From Leucobacter chromiisoli (GTDB taxonomy: Bacteria; Actinomycetota; Actinomycetes; Actinomycetales; Microbacteriaceae): a stretch of DNA of 34,933 nucleotides. Below, one piece after another: positions 16,093-24,023 of this stretch. The notes beneath the pieces are model-generated. The model ran no database searches. It saw only the letters and a list, made by a program, of their open reading frames with translations, and was not told where the DNA came from. The translations under genes and the position numbers were made by a program. The stretch covers positions 1 to 34,933 of the forward strand of contig NZ_JAEHOH010000016.1 in NCBI RefSeq assembly GCF_016522505.1, given 5' to 3'. The first letter of the stretch is position 1. Each line of letters begins with the position of its first letter.

Positions 16093-16563
16093 GTGCCCGA
16101 AACGCACAGCAGGATCCGGGACGCCGCGGTCGAGCGCGGGCTCGACATCGAGATCGTCGAGCGACCGCAGGCGCGATCCCTCGCCGAGGCCGCGGCGGTG
16201 CTCGGCATCGAGCCCGCCGACATCGTGAAGACCCTCGTCGTGAAGCGCTCGGACGACACCTACCTGTTCGCGCTCATCCCCGGAGGGCGGTCGATATCGT
16301 GGCCGAAGCTCCGCGCCGTCGTGGGTGTGAACAAGCTGCGCCTGCCCGAGGCGGAGCTGGCGCTCGCGGCGACCGGGTACGAGCGCGGCACGATCACGCC
16401 CCTCGGCAGCACGACCGCGTGGCCGGTGTTCGCGGACGAGACGATCGTGGGACGCCGCGTGGCGATGGGCGCGGGCGCGCACGGCTCCAGCCTGTTCGTC
16501 GACGCCGACGACCTGATCCGCGCATACGACGCGACGGTCGCCGACATCTCGGCGCCCGAGTAG
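16093..16563 (+). CDS. YbaK/ProX-type aminoacyl-tRNA deacylase (Cys-tRNA(Pro)-deacylase family)
   Basis: This 156-residue single-domain protein of the YbaK/EbsC/ProX-like editing family hydrolyses mischarged aminoacyl-tRNA in trans. The conserved substrate-binding lysine is at about residue 46 in ADIVKTLVVK, followed by the LIPGGRSISWPKLRAVVGVNKLRLP block and a GYERGTITPLGS loop, with the C-terminal GAGAHGSSLFVDADDLI strand. Length is normal for the family. The GTG start at 16093 has GGGAGGGG just upstream. Which mischarged species it clears cannot be read from the sequence; Cys-tRNA(Pro) is the usual assumption for YbaK. It stands alone between recQ (divergent) and trhO. Confidence 0.9.
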   Translation: MPETHSRIRDAAVERGLDIEIVERPQARSLAEAAAVLGIEPADIVKTLVVKRSDDTYLFALIPGGRSISWPKLRAVVGVNKLRLPEAELALAATGYERGTITPLGSTTAWPVFADETIVGRRVAMGAGAHGSSLFVDADDLIRAYDATVADISAPE

Positions 16564-16618
16564 CGCCTCGCTCCTCACCCCTCGCCCCCTCGGCCCGGTC
16601 GCCCGTCAGCGGGGTGCG

Positions 16619-16624
16619 TACGAT
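16619..16624 (+). promoter_or_regulatory. -10 element (TACGAT) of a probably leaderless promoter
   Basis: TACGAT ends exactly 6 nt before the GTG at 16631, with no room for a Shine-Dalgarno. The transcript should begin at or next to the start codon. Confidence 0.55.
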
Positions 16625-16630
16625 TGACGG

Positions 16631-17638
16631 GTGACCGAGCCCAAGATCCTCCTCTACTACGCGTTCGCGCCCGTCGCCGACCCGGAGTCGGTGCGGCTGT
16701 GGCAGCGGGAGCTCTGCGAATCCCTGGGTCTGCGCGGGCGCATCATCGTCTCCAGGCACGGCATCAACGGCACCGTCGGCGGCGAGCTCGACGCCTGCAA
16801 GCGGTACCTGCGGCGCACGCGCGAGTACGGGTCGTTCGCCGAGCTCGAAGCCAAGTGGAGCGACGGCACCGGCTTCGATCCCGAGACGCCCGAGCCGCTC
16901 CGCGGTGTCGACCGCCGCGCGCCGTGGCGGCGCATCGCCGATTTCCCGAAGCTCAGCGTGAAGGTGCGCGACGAGCTGGTGGCGTTCGGGATCCCCGACG
17001 AGACCGAGGTCGACGAGAACGGCGTCGTCGGCGGCGGCGAGCACCTCTCGCCGAAAGCAGTGAACGAGTTGGTCGCCGAGCGCGGAGAGGAGGTCGTGTT
17101 CTTCGACGGGCGCAATGCGTGGGAGGCCGAGATCGGGCGGTTCCGCGGCGCGGTCGTGCCCGACGTGCAGACCACGCACGACTTCATCGCGCAGATCGAG
17201 GAGGGCGCCTTCGACGAGCTGAAGGACCGGCCCGTCGTCACCTACTGCACGGGCGGGATCCGCTGCGAGATCCTCTCGGCCGCCATGCGCAGACGCGGTT
17301 TCGAGGAGGTCTACCAGATCGACGGCGGGATCGTGCGCTACGGCGAGGCCTTCGGCAACGACGGCCTCTGGGAGGGGTCGCTCGCGGTGTTCGACGGGCG
17401 CGAGACCGTCGACTTCGCGCCGGGCGCAGCGGTGATCGGCGCGTGCGCGGTCTGCGGGACGCCGTCGAACCGGCTCTCGAACTGCGCGGAGGCGTCGTGC
17501 CGCTCCCGGTTCGCGGCGTGTGCGGAGCACGTGGGCGCCCCGTGCCGGGAGCATCACGACTCGGCGGACGCGAAGCGCAGCGGCTCGGCGGGTCGAGAAC
17601 ACAGCGGCTCGGACGCGGAGCGCACCGCCCGCCCGTAG
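16631..17638 (+). CDS. trhO: tRNA uridine-34 hydroxylase TrhO (rhodanese-domain YceA family)
   Basis: This 335-residue protein is of the TrhO/YceA family, which hydroxylates U34 in tRNA anticodons as the first step to 5-(carboxy)methoxyuridine. The N-terminal domain (about 1-100) contains [16 protein letters not shown], the family mark. The rhodanese domain (about 140-240) has the active loop CTGGIRCE with Cys206 and Cys212. The C-terminal region (about 270-310) is rich in cysteine and histidine (CAVC, NC, SC, AACAEH, PCREHH), possibly metal-binding. The last ~25 residues are a polar, low-complexity tail. The GTG start is six bases from a TACGAT -10 element, implying a leaderless mRNA. The tRNA target is presumed from family membership. 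Confidence 0.93.
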   Translation: MTEPKILLYYAFAPVADPESVRLWQRELCESLGLRGRIIVSRHGINGTVGGELDACKRYLRRTREYGSFAELEAKWSDGTGFDPETPEPLRGVDRRAPWRRIADFPKLSVKVRDELVAFGIPDETEVDENGVVGGGEHLSPKAVNELVAERGEEVVFFDGRNAWEAEIGRFRGAVVPDVQTTHDFIAQIEEGAFDELKDRPVVTYCTGGIRCEILSAAMRRRGFEEVYQIDGGIVRYGEAFGNDGLWEGSLAVFDGRETVDFAPGAAVIGACAVCGTPSNRLSNCAEASCRSRFAACAEHVGAPCREHHDSADAKRSGSAGREHSGSDAERTARP

Positions 17639-17736
17639 AGCATCGCCGTGCCTCGGAGATTCCGCTTGCGCCGGATCCGCCCCCTTTCGCTCCGACATAG
17701 CCGGCATCTCCGACGCACGCGGCTGATGGATCGCGC

Positions 17737-17742
17737 TACACT
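17737..17742 (+). promoter_or_regulatory. Candidate -10 (TACACT) for the thi operon
   Basis: TACACT lies so that transcription would begin at about 17749, just 5' of the first helix of the TPP riboswitch. This is the expected geometry. No strong -35 is seen. Confidence 0.5.
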
Positions 17743-17751
17743 CGCTTCCAG

Positions 17752-17835
17752 TGACACGGGGTGCCGCTGCGCGCAGCAGCGGCTGAGAACACACCCGTCG
17801 AACCTGATCTAGTTCGTACTAGCGAAGGGATGTCG
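17752..17835 (+). promoter_or_regulatory. TPP riboswitch (THI element)
   Basis: The conserved cores are present in order: GGGGTGCC, an 8-bp variable P3 hairpin (GCCGCTGC/GCAGCGGC, about 17763-17783), the CTGAGA pyrimidine-sensing motif, ACCC, then ACCTGATCTAGTTCGTACTAGCG and AAGGGATGTC. This RNA binds thiamine pyrophosphate and represses the downstream thi genes. The closing strand contains AAGGGA (17825-17830), which is also the ribosome binding site for the GTG at 17838. No terminator hairpin with a T-run follows, so control is probably at translation initiation through Shine-Dalgarno sequestration. Confidence 0.95.
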
Positions 17836-17837
17836 CA

Positions 17838-18788
17838 GTGAGCGATCCTCTTTCCGACCCTGCCCGCACCACCGGCACCGCTGCAACGACCGCACCAGGC
17901 GCCGCAGCCGCAGCCGCACCTCCCAGCACCCCACCGCCGGCCGCAGCGCCGCCGGTCACGGGCGGTCTCGCCGATGCGCCCGGTCTCCGCGGGAGAACCG
18001 GCGCCCTCCTCGCGGCCGTGCGCCGGGAGAGCCCCCTGACGCACAGCATCACCAACAACGTGGTGCCGAACTTCACGGCGAACGCCCTGCTCGCCCTCGG
18101 CGCGGCGCCCGCGATGGTCGACATCGTCGGCGAGGCGGGTCTGTTCGCGGCGGTCGCCGGCGGCATGCTCATCAACCTCGGCACGCCCACGCCCGAGCAG
18201 CGCGGGGCGATCCGCGAGGCGGTCGCCGGCGCGACCGCCTCGGGGACCCCGTGGGTGCTCGACCCGGTGGCGATCGGCTCGCTGCCGATCCGCACCGAGC
18301 TCGCGCACGAGGTGGCGCAGGCCCGGCCGACGGCGATCCGCGGCAACGCCTCGGAGATCCTCGCCCTCGCCGGCGCGGGATCGGGCGGGCGCGGCGTCGA
18401 CAGCGCCGACAGCCCCGACTCGGCGGCCCCGGCGGCGCTGTCCCTGGCCCGTCGATTCGGCAGCGTGGTGGCGGTCTCGGGTCCCGAGGACCTGATCACG
18501 GACGGCTCCGTCGTGGTTCGCGTCGCCAACGGTCACGAGCTGCTCACGCGAGTGACGGGCGGCGGCTGCGCGCTGGGCGCCGTCATCGCCGCGTTCCTCG
18601 CCGTGCGCGGCGAGCGCAGCGCGCTCGAGGCGGTCGTCGCGGCGCACGCGGTCTACGGCGTCGCGGCCGAGCACGCCGCCTCCCGCGCGGAGGGTCCGGG
18701 ATCCTTCGCCGCGCACTTCCTCGACGCGCTCGCGAACGTGACGCCGGACGAGGCCGCCGCCGCAGCGCGGATCGAGACGGCCTCGTGA
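17838..18788 (+). CDS. thiM: Hydroxyethylthiazole kinase ThiM
   Basis: This 316-residue ribokinase-fold enzyme phosphorylates 5-(2-hydroxyethyl)-4-methylthiazole so it can be joined to HMP-PP. Evidence includes [21 protein letters not shown] (about 69-89), WVLDPVAIG (139-147), RGNASEI (168-174) and the active-site [11 protein letters not shown] with Cys244. The first ~45 residues are an Ala/Pro/Thr-rich extension not present in the usual ~260-270-residue enzyme. The GTG start sits 2 nt beyond the TPP riboswitch, whose 3' strand carries the ribosome binding site, so a downstream start is unlikely. First gene of thiM-thiE-thiD/tenA; its stop overlaps the thiE start (GTGA). Confidence 0.93.
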   Translation: MSDPLSDPARTTGTAATTAPGAAAAAAPPSTPPPAAAPPVTGGLADAPGLRGRTGALLAAVRRESPLTHSITNNVVPNFTANALLALGAAPAMVDIVGEAGLFAAVAGGMLINLGTPTPEQRGAIREAVAGATASGTPWVLDPVAIGSLPIRTELAHEVAQARPTAIRGNASEILALAGAGSGGRGVDSADSPDSAAPAALSLARRFGSVVAVSGPEDLITDGSVVVRVANGHELLTRVTGGGCALGAVIAAFLAVRGERSALEAVVAAHAVYGVAAEHAASRAEGPGSFAAHFLDALANVTPDEAAAAARIETAS

Positions 18789-19618
18789 GCGCCGCGATCC
18801 CGAGCCGCTCCCGCGCCGGGGCACCGGCCGGCAGCCCAGTACCGGCCGGGACCGCGGCGCTCCTCGATCCCTCGGTCTACCTCGTGACCGACCGCGCGCT
18901 GTGCGGCGCGCGCGGCGTGGCCGAGACGGTGCGCCTCGCGGTGGAGGGCGGGGTCGCGATGGTGCAGCTCCGCGAGAAGCATGCGAGCCTCGACGAGCAG
19001 CTGCGGCAGGTCGAGGAGCTCGCCGTCGCGATCGAGGGCCGGGCGCGATTCGTCGTCAACGACCGTCTCGACGTCGCGGTCGCGGCTCGGGATCGCGGCC
19101 TGCCCGTCGACGGCGTGCATCTCGGCCAGGGCGACGAGCAGGTCGGCACCGCCCGCGCGGAGCTCGGCGATGACGCCATCCTGGGCCTCACGGCGAACGC
19201 CCCCGAGCACCTCGACGCGGTGCTGCGGCTGCCGAGCGGAACCGTGGACTACCTCGGCGTGGGCGTGATCCGCCCGACCGCTACCAAGCCCGACCACCCG
19301 CCGGCGCTCGGCGTCGACGGCTTCGCCCGCTTCGCCGCGGCGTCACCGCTGCCCTGCGTCGCGATCGGGGGCGTGCGGATCGAGGATCTCCCCGAGCTCC
19401 GACAGGGCGGGGCCGCAGGGGTCGCCCTCGTCTCCGCGCTCTGCGCCGCGCCCGACCCCGCTGCCGCGGCCCGGCGGTTCGCCGCCGCGTGGAGCCGGGC
19501 CATGCCGAGCCGGGCCACGCCGAGCCGGGCCACGCGGAGCCGAGACGCACGGAACGGCGCCGAGGAGGGCGCTCTCCCCAGCCCCGGGTTCGGCGGCGCG
19601 GAAGGGGCGCCGCGGTGA
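18785..19618 (+). CDS. thiE: Thiamine-phosphate synthase ThiE
   Basis: This 277-residue TIM-barrel enzyme condenses HMP-PP with thiazole phosphate to give thiamine phosphate. Diagnostic segments are [10 protein letters not shown] (about 31-40), MVQLREKH (59-66), [22 protein letters not shown] (pyrophosphate/Mg site), [18 protein letters not shown] and the phosphate-binding AIGGV near 197. The GTG start overlaps the thiM TGA by four bases, implying coupled translation. The C terminus beyond the barrel (about 235 on) is a Ser/Arg/Ala-rich extension produced by three tandem 15-bp repeats and is not expected to be needed for catalysis. Its TGA overlaps the next start (GTGA). Confidence 0.93.
   Translation: MSAAIPSRSRAGAPAGSPVPAGTAALLDPSVYLVTDRALCGARGVAETVRLAVEGGVAMVQLREKHASLDEQLRQVEELAVAIEGRARFVVNDRLDVAVAARDRGLPVDGVHLGQGDEQVGTARAELGDDAILGLTANAPEHLDAVLRLPSGTVDYLGVGVIRPTATKPDHPPALGVDGFARFAAASPLPCVAIGGVRIEDLPELRQGGAAGVALVSALCAAPDPAAAARRFAAAWSRAMPSRATPSRATRSRDARNGAEEGALPSPGFGGAEGAPR
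19492..19536. repeat. Three 15-bp tandem repeats in the 3' end of thiE
   Basis: The unit gagccgggccacgcc occurs three times in direct order with one or two base differences, followed by a degraded fourth copy. In the thiE frame it encodes a SRATP-like repeat. Because it is a multiple of three, expansion or contraction would leave the thiE stop and the overlapping thiD start intact. Confidence 0.85.
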
Positions 19619-21168
19619 CCGTCGTCAACGTTCTCTCGATCGCCGGCACCGACCCCACGGGCGGGGCCGGGATCCAGGCCGATCTCAAGTCGATCGCGGC
19701 CAACGGCGGCTACGGCATGGCCGCGGTCACAGCGCTCGTGGCGCAGAACACCCGCGGGGTGCGCGAGGTGCACGTGCCCCCGACCGCCTTCCTCACCGCG
19801 CAGCTCGACGCCGTCTCCGACGACGTGCGCATCGATGCCGTGAAGATCGGGATGCTCGCGAGCGCGGAGGTGATCGAGGCGGTCGGCGAGTGGCTGCGGC
19901 GGGTGCGGCCGCCCGTGACGGTGCTCGACCCGGTGATGATCGCGACGAGCGGCGACCGGCTGCTCGATGCGGACGCGACGGATGCGCTGCGCCGGCTGAT
20001 CCCGCTCGCCGATCTCATCACCCCGAACCTGCCAGAACTCGCGATCGTGGCGGGGCGGGATCCCGCAGGGTGCTGGGAGGAGGCGCTGGGGCAGGCGCGC
20101 CTCGTCGCCGCGGAGGCCGACGTGCGCGTGCTCGCGAAGGGCGGGCACCTGCCGGGCGACCAGACCCCCGACGCCCTCGTCTCGCCGAGCGGCGAGGTTC
20201 TCGACTTCCCGGGCGCGCGGATCCCGACCTCGAACACGCACGGCACGGGCTGCTCGCTCTCCGCCGCCATCGCGACGCGGGCGGCTCGGAACGGGGCGGA
20301 CTGGGGAGGCGCGACCGCCGAGGCGAAGGCGTGGCTGCGCGAGAGCCTGGCCGCGTCGGACCGGCTCGACGTCGGATCCGGGCACGGCCCCCTCCACCAC
20401 TTCTCCGGCCTCTGGACGAGAGGCGGGCTCGACACCGCGCCCGCGGCACCGGGGGCGCCGGCCGCCGCCCCGACGGCGCCCCCGGGACCGACGGCGCCCA
20501 CGGCGGAGGCGATCCGCGAGGACTGGTGGGTGCGCATCGCCGGGGTGCGCCGGGAGACGGACGATCTCCGCTTCATCCGCGGCCTCGCCGACGGCACGCT
20601 GCCCCGGGAGCAGTTCCTCGACTACGTCGCGCAGGACGCGCTGTACCTCGGCGCCTACGCGCGGGTGCTCGCCCGGGTGTCGGCGCTCGCGCCGTCGGCC
20701 GAGGAGCAGGCGTTCTGGGCGAAGTGCGCGCAGGGCGCGATCATCGGCGAGCTCGAGCTCCATCGGGCGAGGCTCGAGGCGGGGCCCGGTGCCGCCGGGA
20801 CCCGCGATGCGGAGCCCTCGGCCACGACCACGGGCTACATCAACCACCTGCTCGCCGCGAGCACGCGCGGCTACGAGGAGGCCGCGGCGGCGACGCTCCC
20901 CTGCTTCTGGATGTACGCGGATCTCGGCGCGCGCCTCACGGGCGGCGCCTTCGGGGAGTTCGCGCGATCCGCCGACCACCCCTACGCGGAGTGGCTCGCC
21001 ACCTACGACGACCCCGTGTTCGCCGAGGACACCGAGACGGCCATCGGCTTCGTCACCCGCGCCGCGGCCCAAGCGACCCCGGCGACCCGGGAGCGCATGC
21101 GGCGGGCGTTCGAGGCCGCGGCGGTGTGGGAGCGCGAGTTCTTCGGGCAGACCGCCGCCGACGCGTAG
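19615..21168 (+). CDS. thiD: Fused HMP/HMP-P kinase ThiD and TenA-family aminopyrimidine aminohydrolase/thiaminase II
   Basis: This 517-residue fusion joins ThiD (about 1-268) to TenA (about 300-517) through a Pro/Ala-rich linker (275-297). ThiD phosphorylates HMP twice; it shows IAGTDPTGGAGIQADLK (9-25), LDPVMIATSG (104-113) and the THGTGCSLSAA anion hole (208-218, Cys213). TenA salvages HMP by hydrolysing aminopyrimidines from degraded thiamine; it keeps the catalytic cysteine in LPCFWMYADLG (Cys430) and the C-terminal glutamate in the FEAAAVWEREFF helix. The GTG at 19615 overlaps the thiE stop. Both halves appear complete, so one polypeptide would turn salvaged aminopyrimidine into HMP-PP. 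Last gene of the TPP-controlled operon. Confidence 0.93.
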   Translation: MTVVNVLSIAGTDPTGGAGIQADLKSIAANGGYGMAAVTALVAQNTRGVREVHVPPTAFLTAQLDAVSDDVRIDAVKIGMLASAEVIEAVGEWLRRVRPPVTVLDPVMIATSGDRLLDADATDALRRLIPLADLITPNLPELAIVAGRDPAGCWEEALGQARLVAAEADVRVLAKGGHLPGDQTPDALVSPSGEVLDFPGARIPTSNTHGTGCSLSAAIATRAARNGADWGGATAEAKAWLRESLAASDRLDVGSGHGPLHHFSGLWTRGGLDTAPAAPGAPAAAPTAPPGPTAPTAEAIREDWWVRIAGVRRETDDLRFIRGLADGTLPREQFLDYVAQDALYLGAYARVLARVSALAPSAEEQAFWAKCAQGAIIGELELHRARLEAGPGAAGTRDAEPSATTTGYINHLLAASTRGYEEAAAATLPCFWMYADLGARLTGGAFGEFARSADHPYAEWLATYDDPVFAEDTETAIGFVTRAAAQATPATRERMRRAFEAAAVWEREFFGQTAADA

Positions 21169-21184
21169 ACGCGCGCCGACCGCC

Positions 21185-22036
21185 TCACCCGGCGCGGTTC
21201 AGCACCTCGCGCGCCCCGCGAATCACGGCGGCGTCGACCATGCGCCCCTCGTCGACGAACACGCCGCTGCCCTCGCGCACCGATCGTTCGAACTCCTCCA
21301 CGAGCCGTCGCGCACGCACCACCTCTTCCTCGGAGGGCGAGAACACCTCGTTGATGACGGGCACCTGGGCGGGGTGGATCGCGGTGCGCCCCCGGAACCC
21401 GAGTGCGAGCAGCCGCGCCGTCGACTCCCTCAACGCGTCGAGATCCCGGAAGTCGGTGGAAGTCGGCGCGACCGGGGCGGCGATGCCCGCCGCGGCGCAT
21501 GCCACGACGAGCTGCAGCATGAGACCGCGGAACTCCGCACCGTCGAGGTCCCCCCGGAAGCCGAGGTCGCCCGCGAGATCGGCGCGGCCGATCGCCAGCG
21601 TTCGCACGCGCCGCATCGCCGCGAGCCGCGGGGCGTCCAGCAGCCCGCGAGCGGTCTCGATGAGCGGCACGAGCGAGATGGATCCGGCCTCGAGACCCGC
21701 CGCGGCCTCGTGTCCGTCGAGCAGCGCCGCGACCCGGGCCACCGTGTCGGGCTCGGCCTTCGGCACCATCACCGCACCGATGGACGCGCTGATCGCCGCG
21801 ATGTCGGCCCCGGGGTTCTCCGCGGTGATGCGCAGCCACACCCGGTCTCGCAGCTCGCGCTGCGAGCGCGAGGCGCCCTGCCCGGCGAGCCACTCGCCGA
21901 CGGTCGCGCGCGCCTCGGCCTTGCGGGCGGGGGCGACCGCGTCCTCGAGGTCGACGATCAGGCCGTCGGAGCCGCGCTCCCAGGCCTTCGCGAGTCGGTC
22001 TGGCCGGTCGCCGGGCACGTAGAGCAGGCTGCGCAT
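21185..22036 (-). CDS. HpcH/HpaI aldolase/citrate-lyase beta-like (CitE-type) lyase
   Basis: This 283-residue CitE-like protein comes from a family of Mg-dependent enzymes that cleave or form C-C bonds in CoA thioesters such as citramalyl-CoA or malyl-CoA. Evidence includes LLYVPGDRPDRLAKAWERGSDGLIVDLEDAVAP (about 4-36), the Mg/acid-ligand glutamate in VPLIETARGLL, the aspartate in AIGRADLAGDLGF and the C-terminal KAIHP-equivalent RTAIHPAQVPVIN. The ATG at 22036 was chosen; a GTG at 22045 overlaps the previous stop (GTGA) and would add three residues, so coupled translation is likely either way. As the last gene of the leftward catabolic operon it probably performs a final cleavage to a 2-oxo acid or glyoxylate plus acyl-CoA (inference). 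Confidence 0.9.
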   Translation of the reverse strand: MRSLLYVPGDRPDRLAKAWERGSDGLIVDLEDAVAPARKAEARATVGEWLAGQGASRSQRELRDRVWLRITAENPGADIAAISASIGAVMVPKAEPDTVARVAALLDGHEAAAGLEAGSISLVPLIETARGLLDAPRLAAMRRVRTLAIGRADLAGDLGFRGDLDGAEFRGLMLQLVVACAAAGIAAPVAPTSTDFRDLDALRESTARLLALGFRGRTAIHPAQVPVINEVFSPSEEEVVRARRLVEEFERSVREGSGVFVDEGRMVDAAVIRGAREVLNRAG

Positions 22037-22041
22037 CCCGA

Positions 22042-22833
22042 TCACTTCCAGAACACCCCGGCGAGGTGGTCCAGGTAGGCCGCATCGGGCCGGCGCATCC
22101 AGTAGCCGGCCGTGGAGCGCGAGAGGATGCCCATCCGGTCCATGTCGACGAGGCTCTCGGCCATCTTCACGATGAGGCCGTCGGAGTCGAGGATCGGCAC
22201 GCCGTCGATCTCGGTGACGCCCTCCGAGATGAGGATCTCGTTGGGGAGGCCCTCGCCGGGGATGATGAGCTGGGCCCCGTCGGCGATGGCCCGCCTGGCC
22301 GCCGTCTCGAAGGCCGCGAGGAAGGGCGCGATGTCCCCCTGGAGTGCGTTCGGCACGATCGTCGCCCCGTCCTCGATGTAGCTGAAGCCGCGGAAGCGGT
22401 GCTGCAGGCCGGCAGCGGCGACGTTCTCGGCGAGCGGCTCCGCCAGTTCGGGGATGAAGCCGACGATGGCGAAGTCGTGCCCGGTCATCGCTGCGACGTG
22501 GAACGAGGTCTCCCCGTAGCCGAGCACTGGGATCCCGGCGAGGGCGCGAGCCTCGCGGAGGCCCGGATCCTGCGACGTGCCGATCACGAAGGCGTCGTAG
22601 CCCTGGCGCTCGGCCTCGAACGCCTGCCGGGCGAAGAACTGGCTGAAGAAGATCTCGACTGCGCCGTAGCGCACGACGCCCTCGGGAATCGTCTTGGGAT
22701 AGGCCTCGCCCGGCAGCGTGTGCACGTCGACGACGGTGCCCGGCCTGGCGATCCGCCGCAGGTGCTCCTCGTACCACTGGTCGAGCAGCGGCATGCGCCC
22801 CTCGACGGTGTGCTTCTGGAACCAGATCCGCAT
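22042..22833 (-). CDS. Cysteine-free Asp/Glu/hydantoin racemase-superfamily protein
   Basis: This 263-residue protein aligns by motif with the hydantoin/allantoin racemase branch. It has AFVIGTSQDPGLREARALAGIPVLGYGETSFHVAAMTGHDFAIVGF (split over about 81-126) and a C-terminal IIPGEGLPNE block. Active family members use two cysteines, in a CFxDPGL-type segment and a GCAGM-type segment. Here the positions read TSQDPGL (86-92) and PGEGLPN (192-198), and I find no cysteine anywhere in the protein. It may be a lyase, decarboxylase, isomerase with a different acid/base pair, or a non-catalytic partner. It sits 5 nt before the FAD monooxygenase stop and overlaps the CitE-like gene, so it belongs to the catabolic operon. 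Confidence 0.8.
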   Translation of the reverse strand: MRIWFQKHTVEGRMPLLDQWYEEHLRRIARPGTVVDVHTLPGEAYPKTIPEGVVRYGAVEIFFSQFFARQAFEAERQGYDAFVIGTSQDPGLREARALAGIPVLGYGETSFHVAAMTGHDFAIVGFIPELAEPLAENVAAAGLQHRFRGFSYIEDGATIVPNALQGDIAPFLAAFETAARRAIADGAQLIIPGEGLPNEILISEGVTEIDGVPILDSDGLIVKMAESLVDMDRMGILSRSTAGYWMRRPDAAYLDHLAGVFWK

Positions 22834-22838
22834 GATGC

Positions 22839-24023
22839 CTACCTCTCCCCTCGCAGGCTCGGCGCCGTATCGAACATCGAGGCCTCGTAGAGGAACCGGA
22901 ACGCGCGTTCGGGATCTGCTGCGAGCTCCCTCGTCGAAGCCACGGCCCTCGCGAGCGCGTCGGCGTCACCGTCGGATCCGGCGGCGCGCGACTCGGTGCG
23001 CGGGATGATCACGTCCTTGACGACGCCGCGCCGCGCCGCGCCCGTCTCCTCCAGCGCGGAGAGCGGGGCTCCGCCGAGCACCTCGGCCATCGCGCGCGCG
23101 AACGCGTAGGCGTCGTGCAGCCCGCAGTTCATGTTCATACCGCCCGCGGTGGTCGTGACGTGAGCGGCGTCGCCGGCGAGCGCGACGCGACCCGAGACGT
23201 AGCGCTCGGCGATGTGCGCACGATTGCTGTAGACCTCGGAGAAGTCGATGCTCACGCCCGGGGCCACCGCGTCGATCAACTCGCGGACCGCCTCGGGATC
23301 CAGCACCTCTGCGTCGCTCTGCTTGCCGGCGACCCGGAAGATGAAGCGCCAGTGATCGCGCATGTGGAGCAGGCTGCAGGACTGCCGCTCGTCGCGGACG
23401 TAGGCGATCCCCGTGAGGTTCGACAGATGCTCCCGCAGATCCTCCTTCGTGACGACGCGGAGCGCGCGCGACTCGTAGGAGGCGCCCGGGAAGCCGATCC
23501 CGAGCTGCTTGCGGATCTCGCTGTGCGCGCCGTCGGCCGCGAGCAGGAAGCCGCTCGTCACGGTGGTGGCGCCGTCGAACCCCGCGATGGTGGCGGTGAC
23601 GCTCCCGTCGCCCTGCTCGACGCTCACGCACCTCGACGAGAAGCGCACCGAGTCGGGGTTCAGCTCGCGGAGCTTGCGCAGCAGGATCGGCGTGAGCAGC
23701 GTCTGCTCGGCGTGCAGGCGGTAGGGGAAGCCGGTGCGGCCCTCGAGCACCGAGAACGGCACGCTCGCGAGGATGTCTCCCGCGAGGTCGCGCCACTGGA
23801 TCTCGTCGACCACCACCCCCAGCGGCAGCAGCTCCTCGGCGGCCCCGGCCTCGTCGAGCAGGTCGAGCGTGGAGGGGTGGAAGGTGGATGCCTTCGAGGT
23901 GGTGCCGAGTTCGGATCCGGCCTCGACCACCAGCACGTCGACGCCCTGCTGCGCGAGGCGGAGCGCCCCGAACAGGCCGACCGGGCCGGCTCCGACGACC
24001 AGGACCCCGCGGTGCTCGCTCAT
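22839..24023 (-). CDS. FAD-dependent aromatic/heteroaromatic hydroxylase (PHBH/UbiH-type monooxygenase)
   Basis: This 394-residue group A flavoprotein monooxygenase would use NAD(P)H and O2 to hydroxylate an aromatic or heteroaromatic acid. The dinucleotide motif GAGPVG is at 11-16, with the ribose-binding E34. The DG motif is in FLLAADGAHSEIRKQLGI (159-176), the GD motif is ALAGDAAHVTTTAGGMNMNCGLHDA (281-305), and a LHAEQTLL segment lies near 103-110. The C terminus lacks the thioredoxin-like domain of larger phenol hydroxylases. The ATG overlaps the preceding stop (ATGA). Within the family it resembles hydroxylases of benzoate, nicotinate or pyridine carboxylates in size, but the substrate cannot be assigned. 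It is the only visible oxygenase of the cluster and so the likely committing step. Confidence 0.9.
   Translation of the reverse strand: MSEHRGVLVVGAGPVGLFGALRLAQQGVDVLVVEAGSELGTTSKASTFHPSTLDLLDEAGAAEELLPLGVVVDEIQWRDLAGDILASVPFSVLEGRTGFPYRLHAEQTLLTPILLRKLRELNPDSVRFSSRCVSVEQGDGSVTATIAGFDGATTVTSGFLLAADGAHSEIRKQLGIGFPGASYESRALRVVTKEDLREHLSNLTGIAYVRDERQSCSLLHMRDHWRFIFRVAGKQSDAEVLDPEAVRELIDAVAPGVSIDFSEVYSNRAHIAERYVSGRVALAGDAAHVTTTAGGMNMNCGLHDAYAFARAMAEVLGGAPLSALEETGAARRGVVKDVIIPRTESRAAGSDGDADALARAVASTRELAADPERAFRFLYEASMFDTAPSLRGER

Noticed and set aside
13660..16578. The N-terminal extension of the recQ frame up to 16578
   Set aside because: The extra ~225 codons lie antisense to the YbaK-like gene and have no helicase homology. 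The start at 15903 has a plausible ribosome binding site and begins just before the helicase motifs.
21165..21190. Possible bidirectional terminator between the convergent thiD/tenA and CitE-like genes
   Set aside because: Only 16 nt separate the stops and no stable hairpin with a T-run could be seen on either strand.
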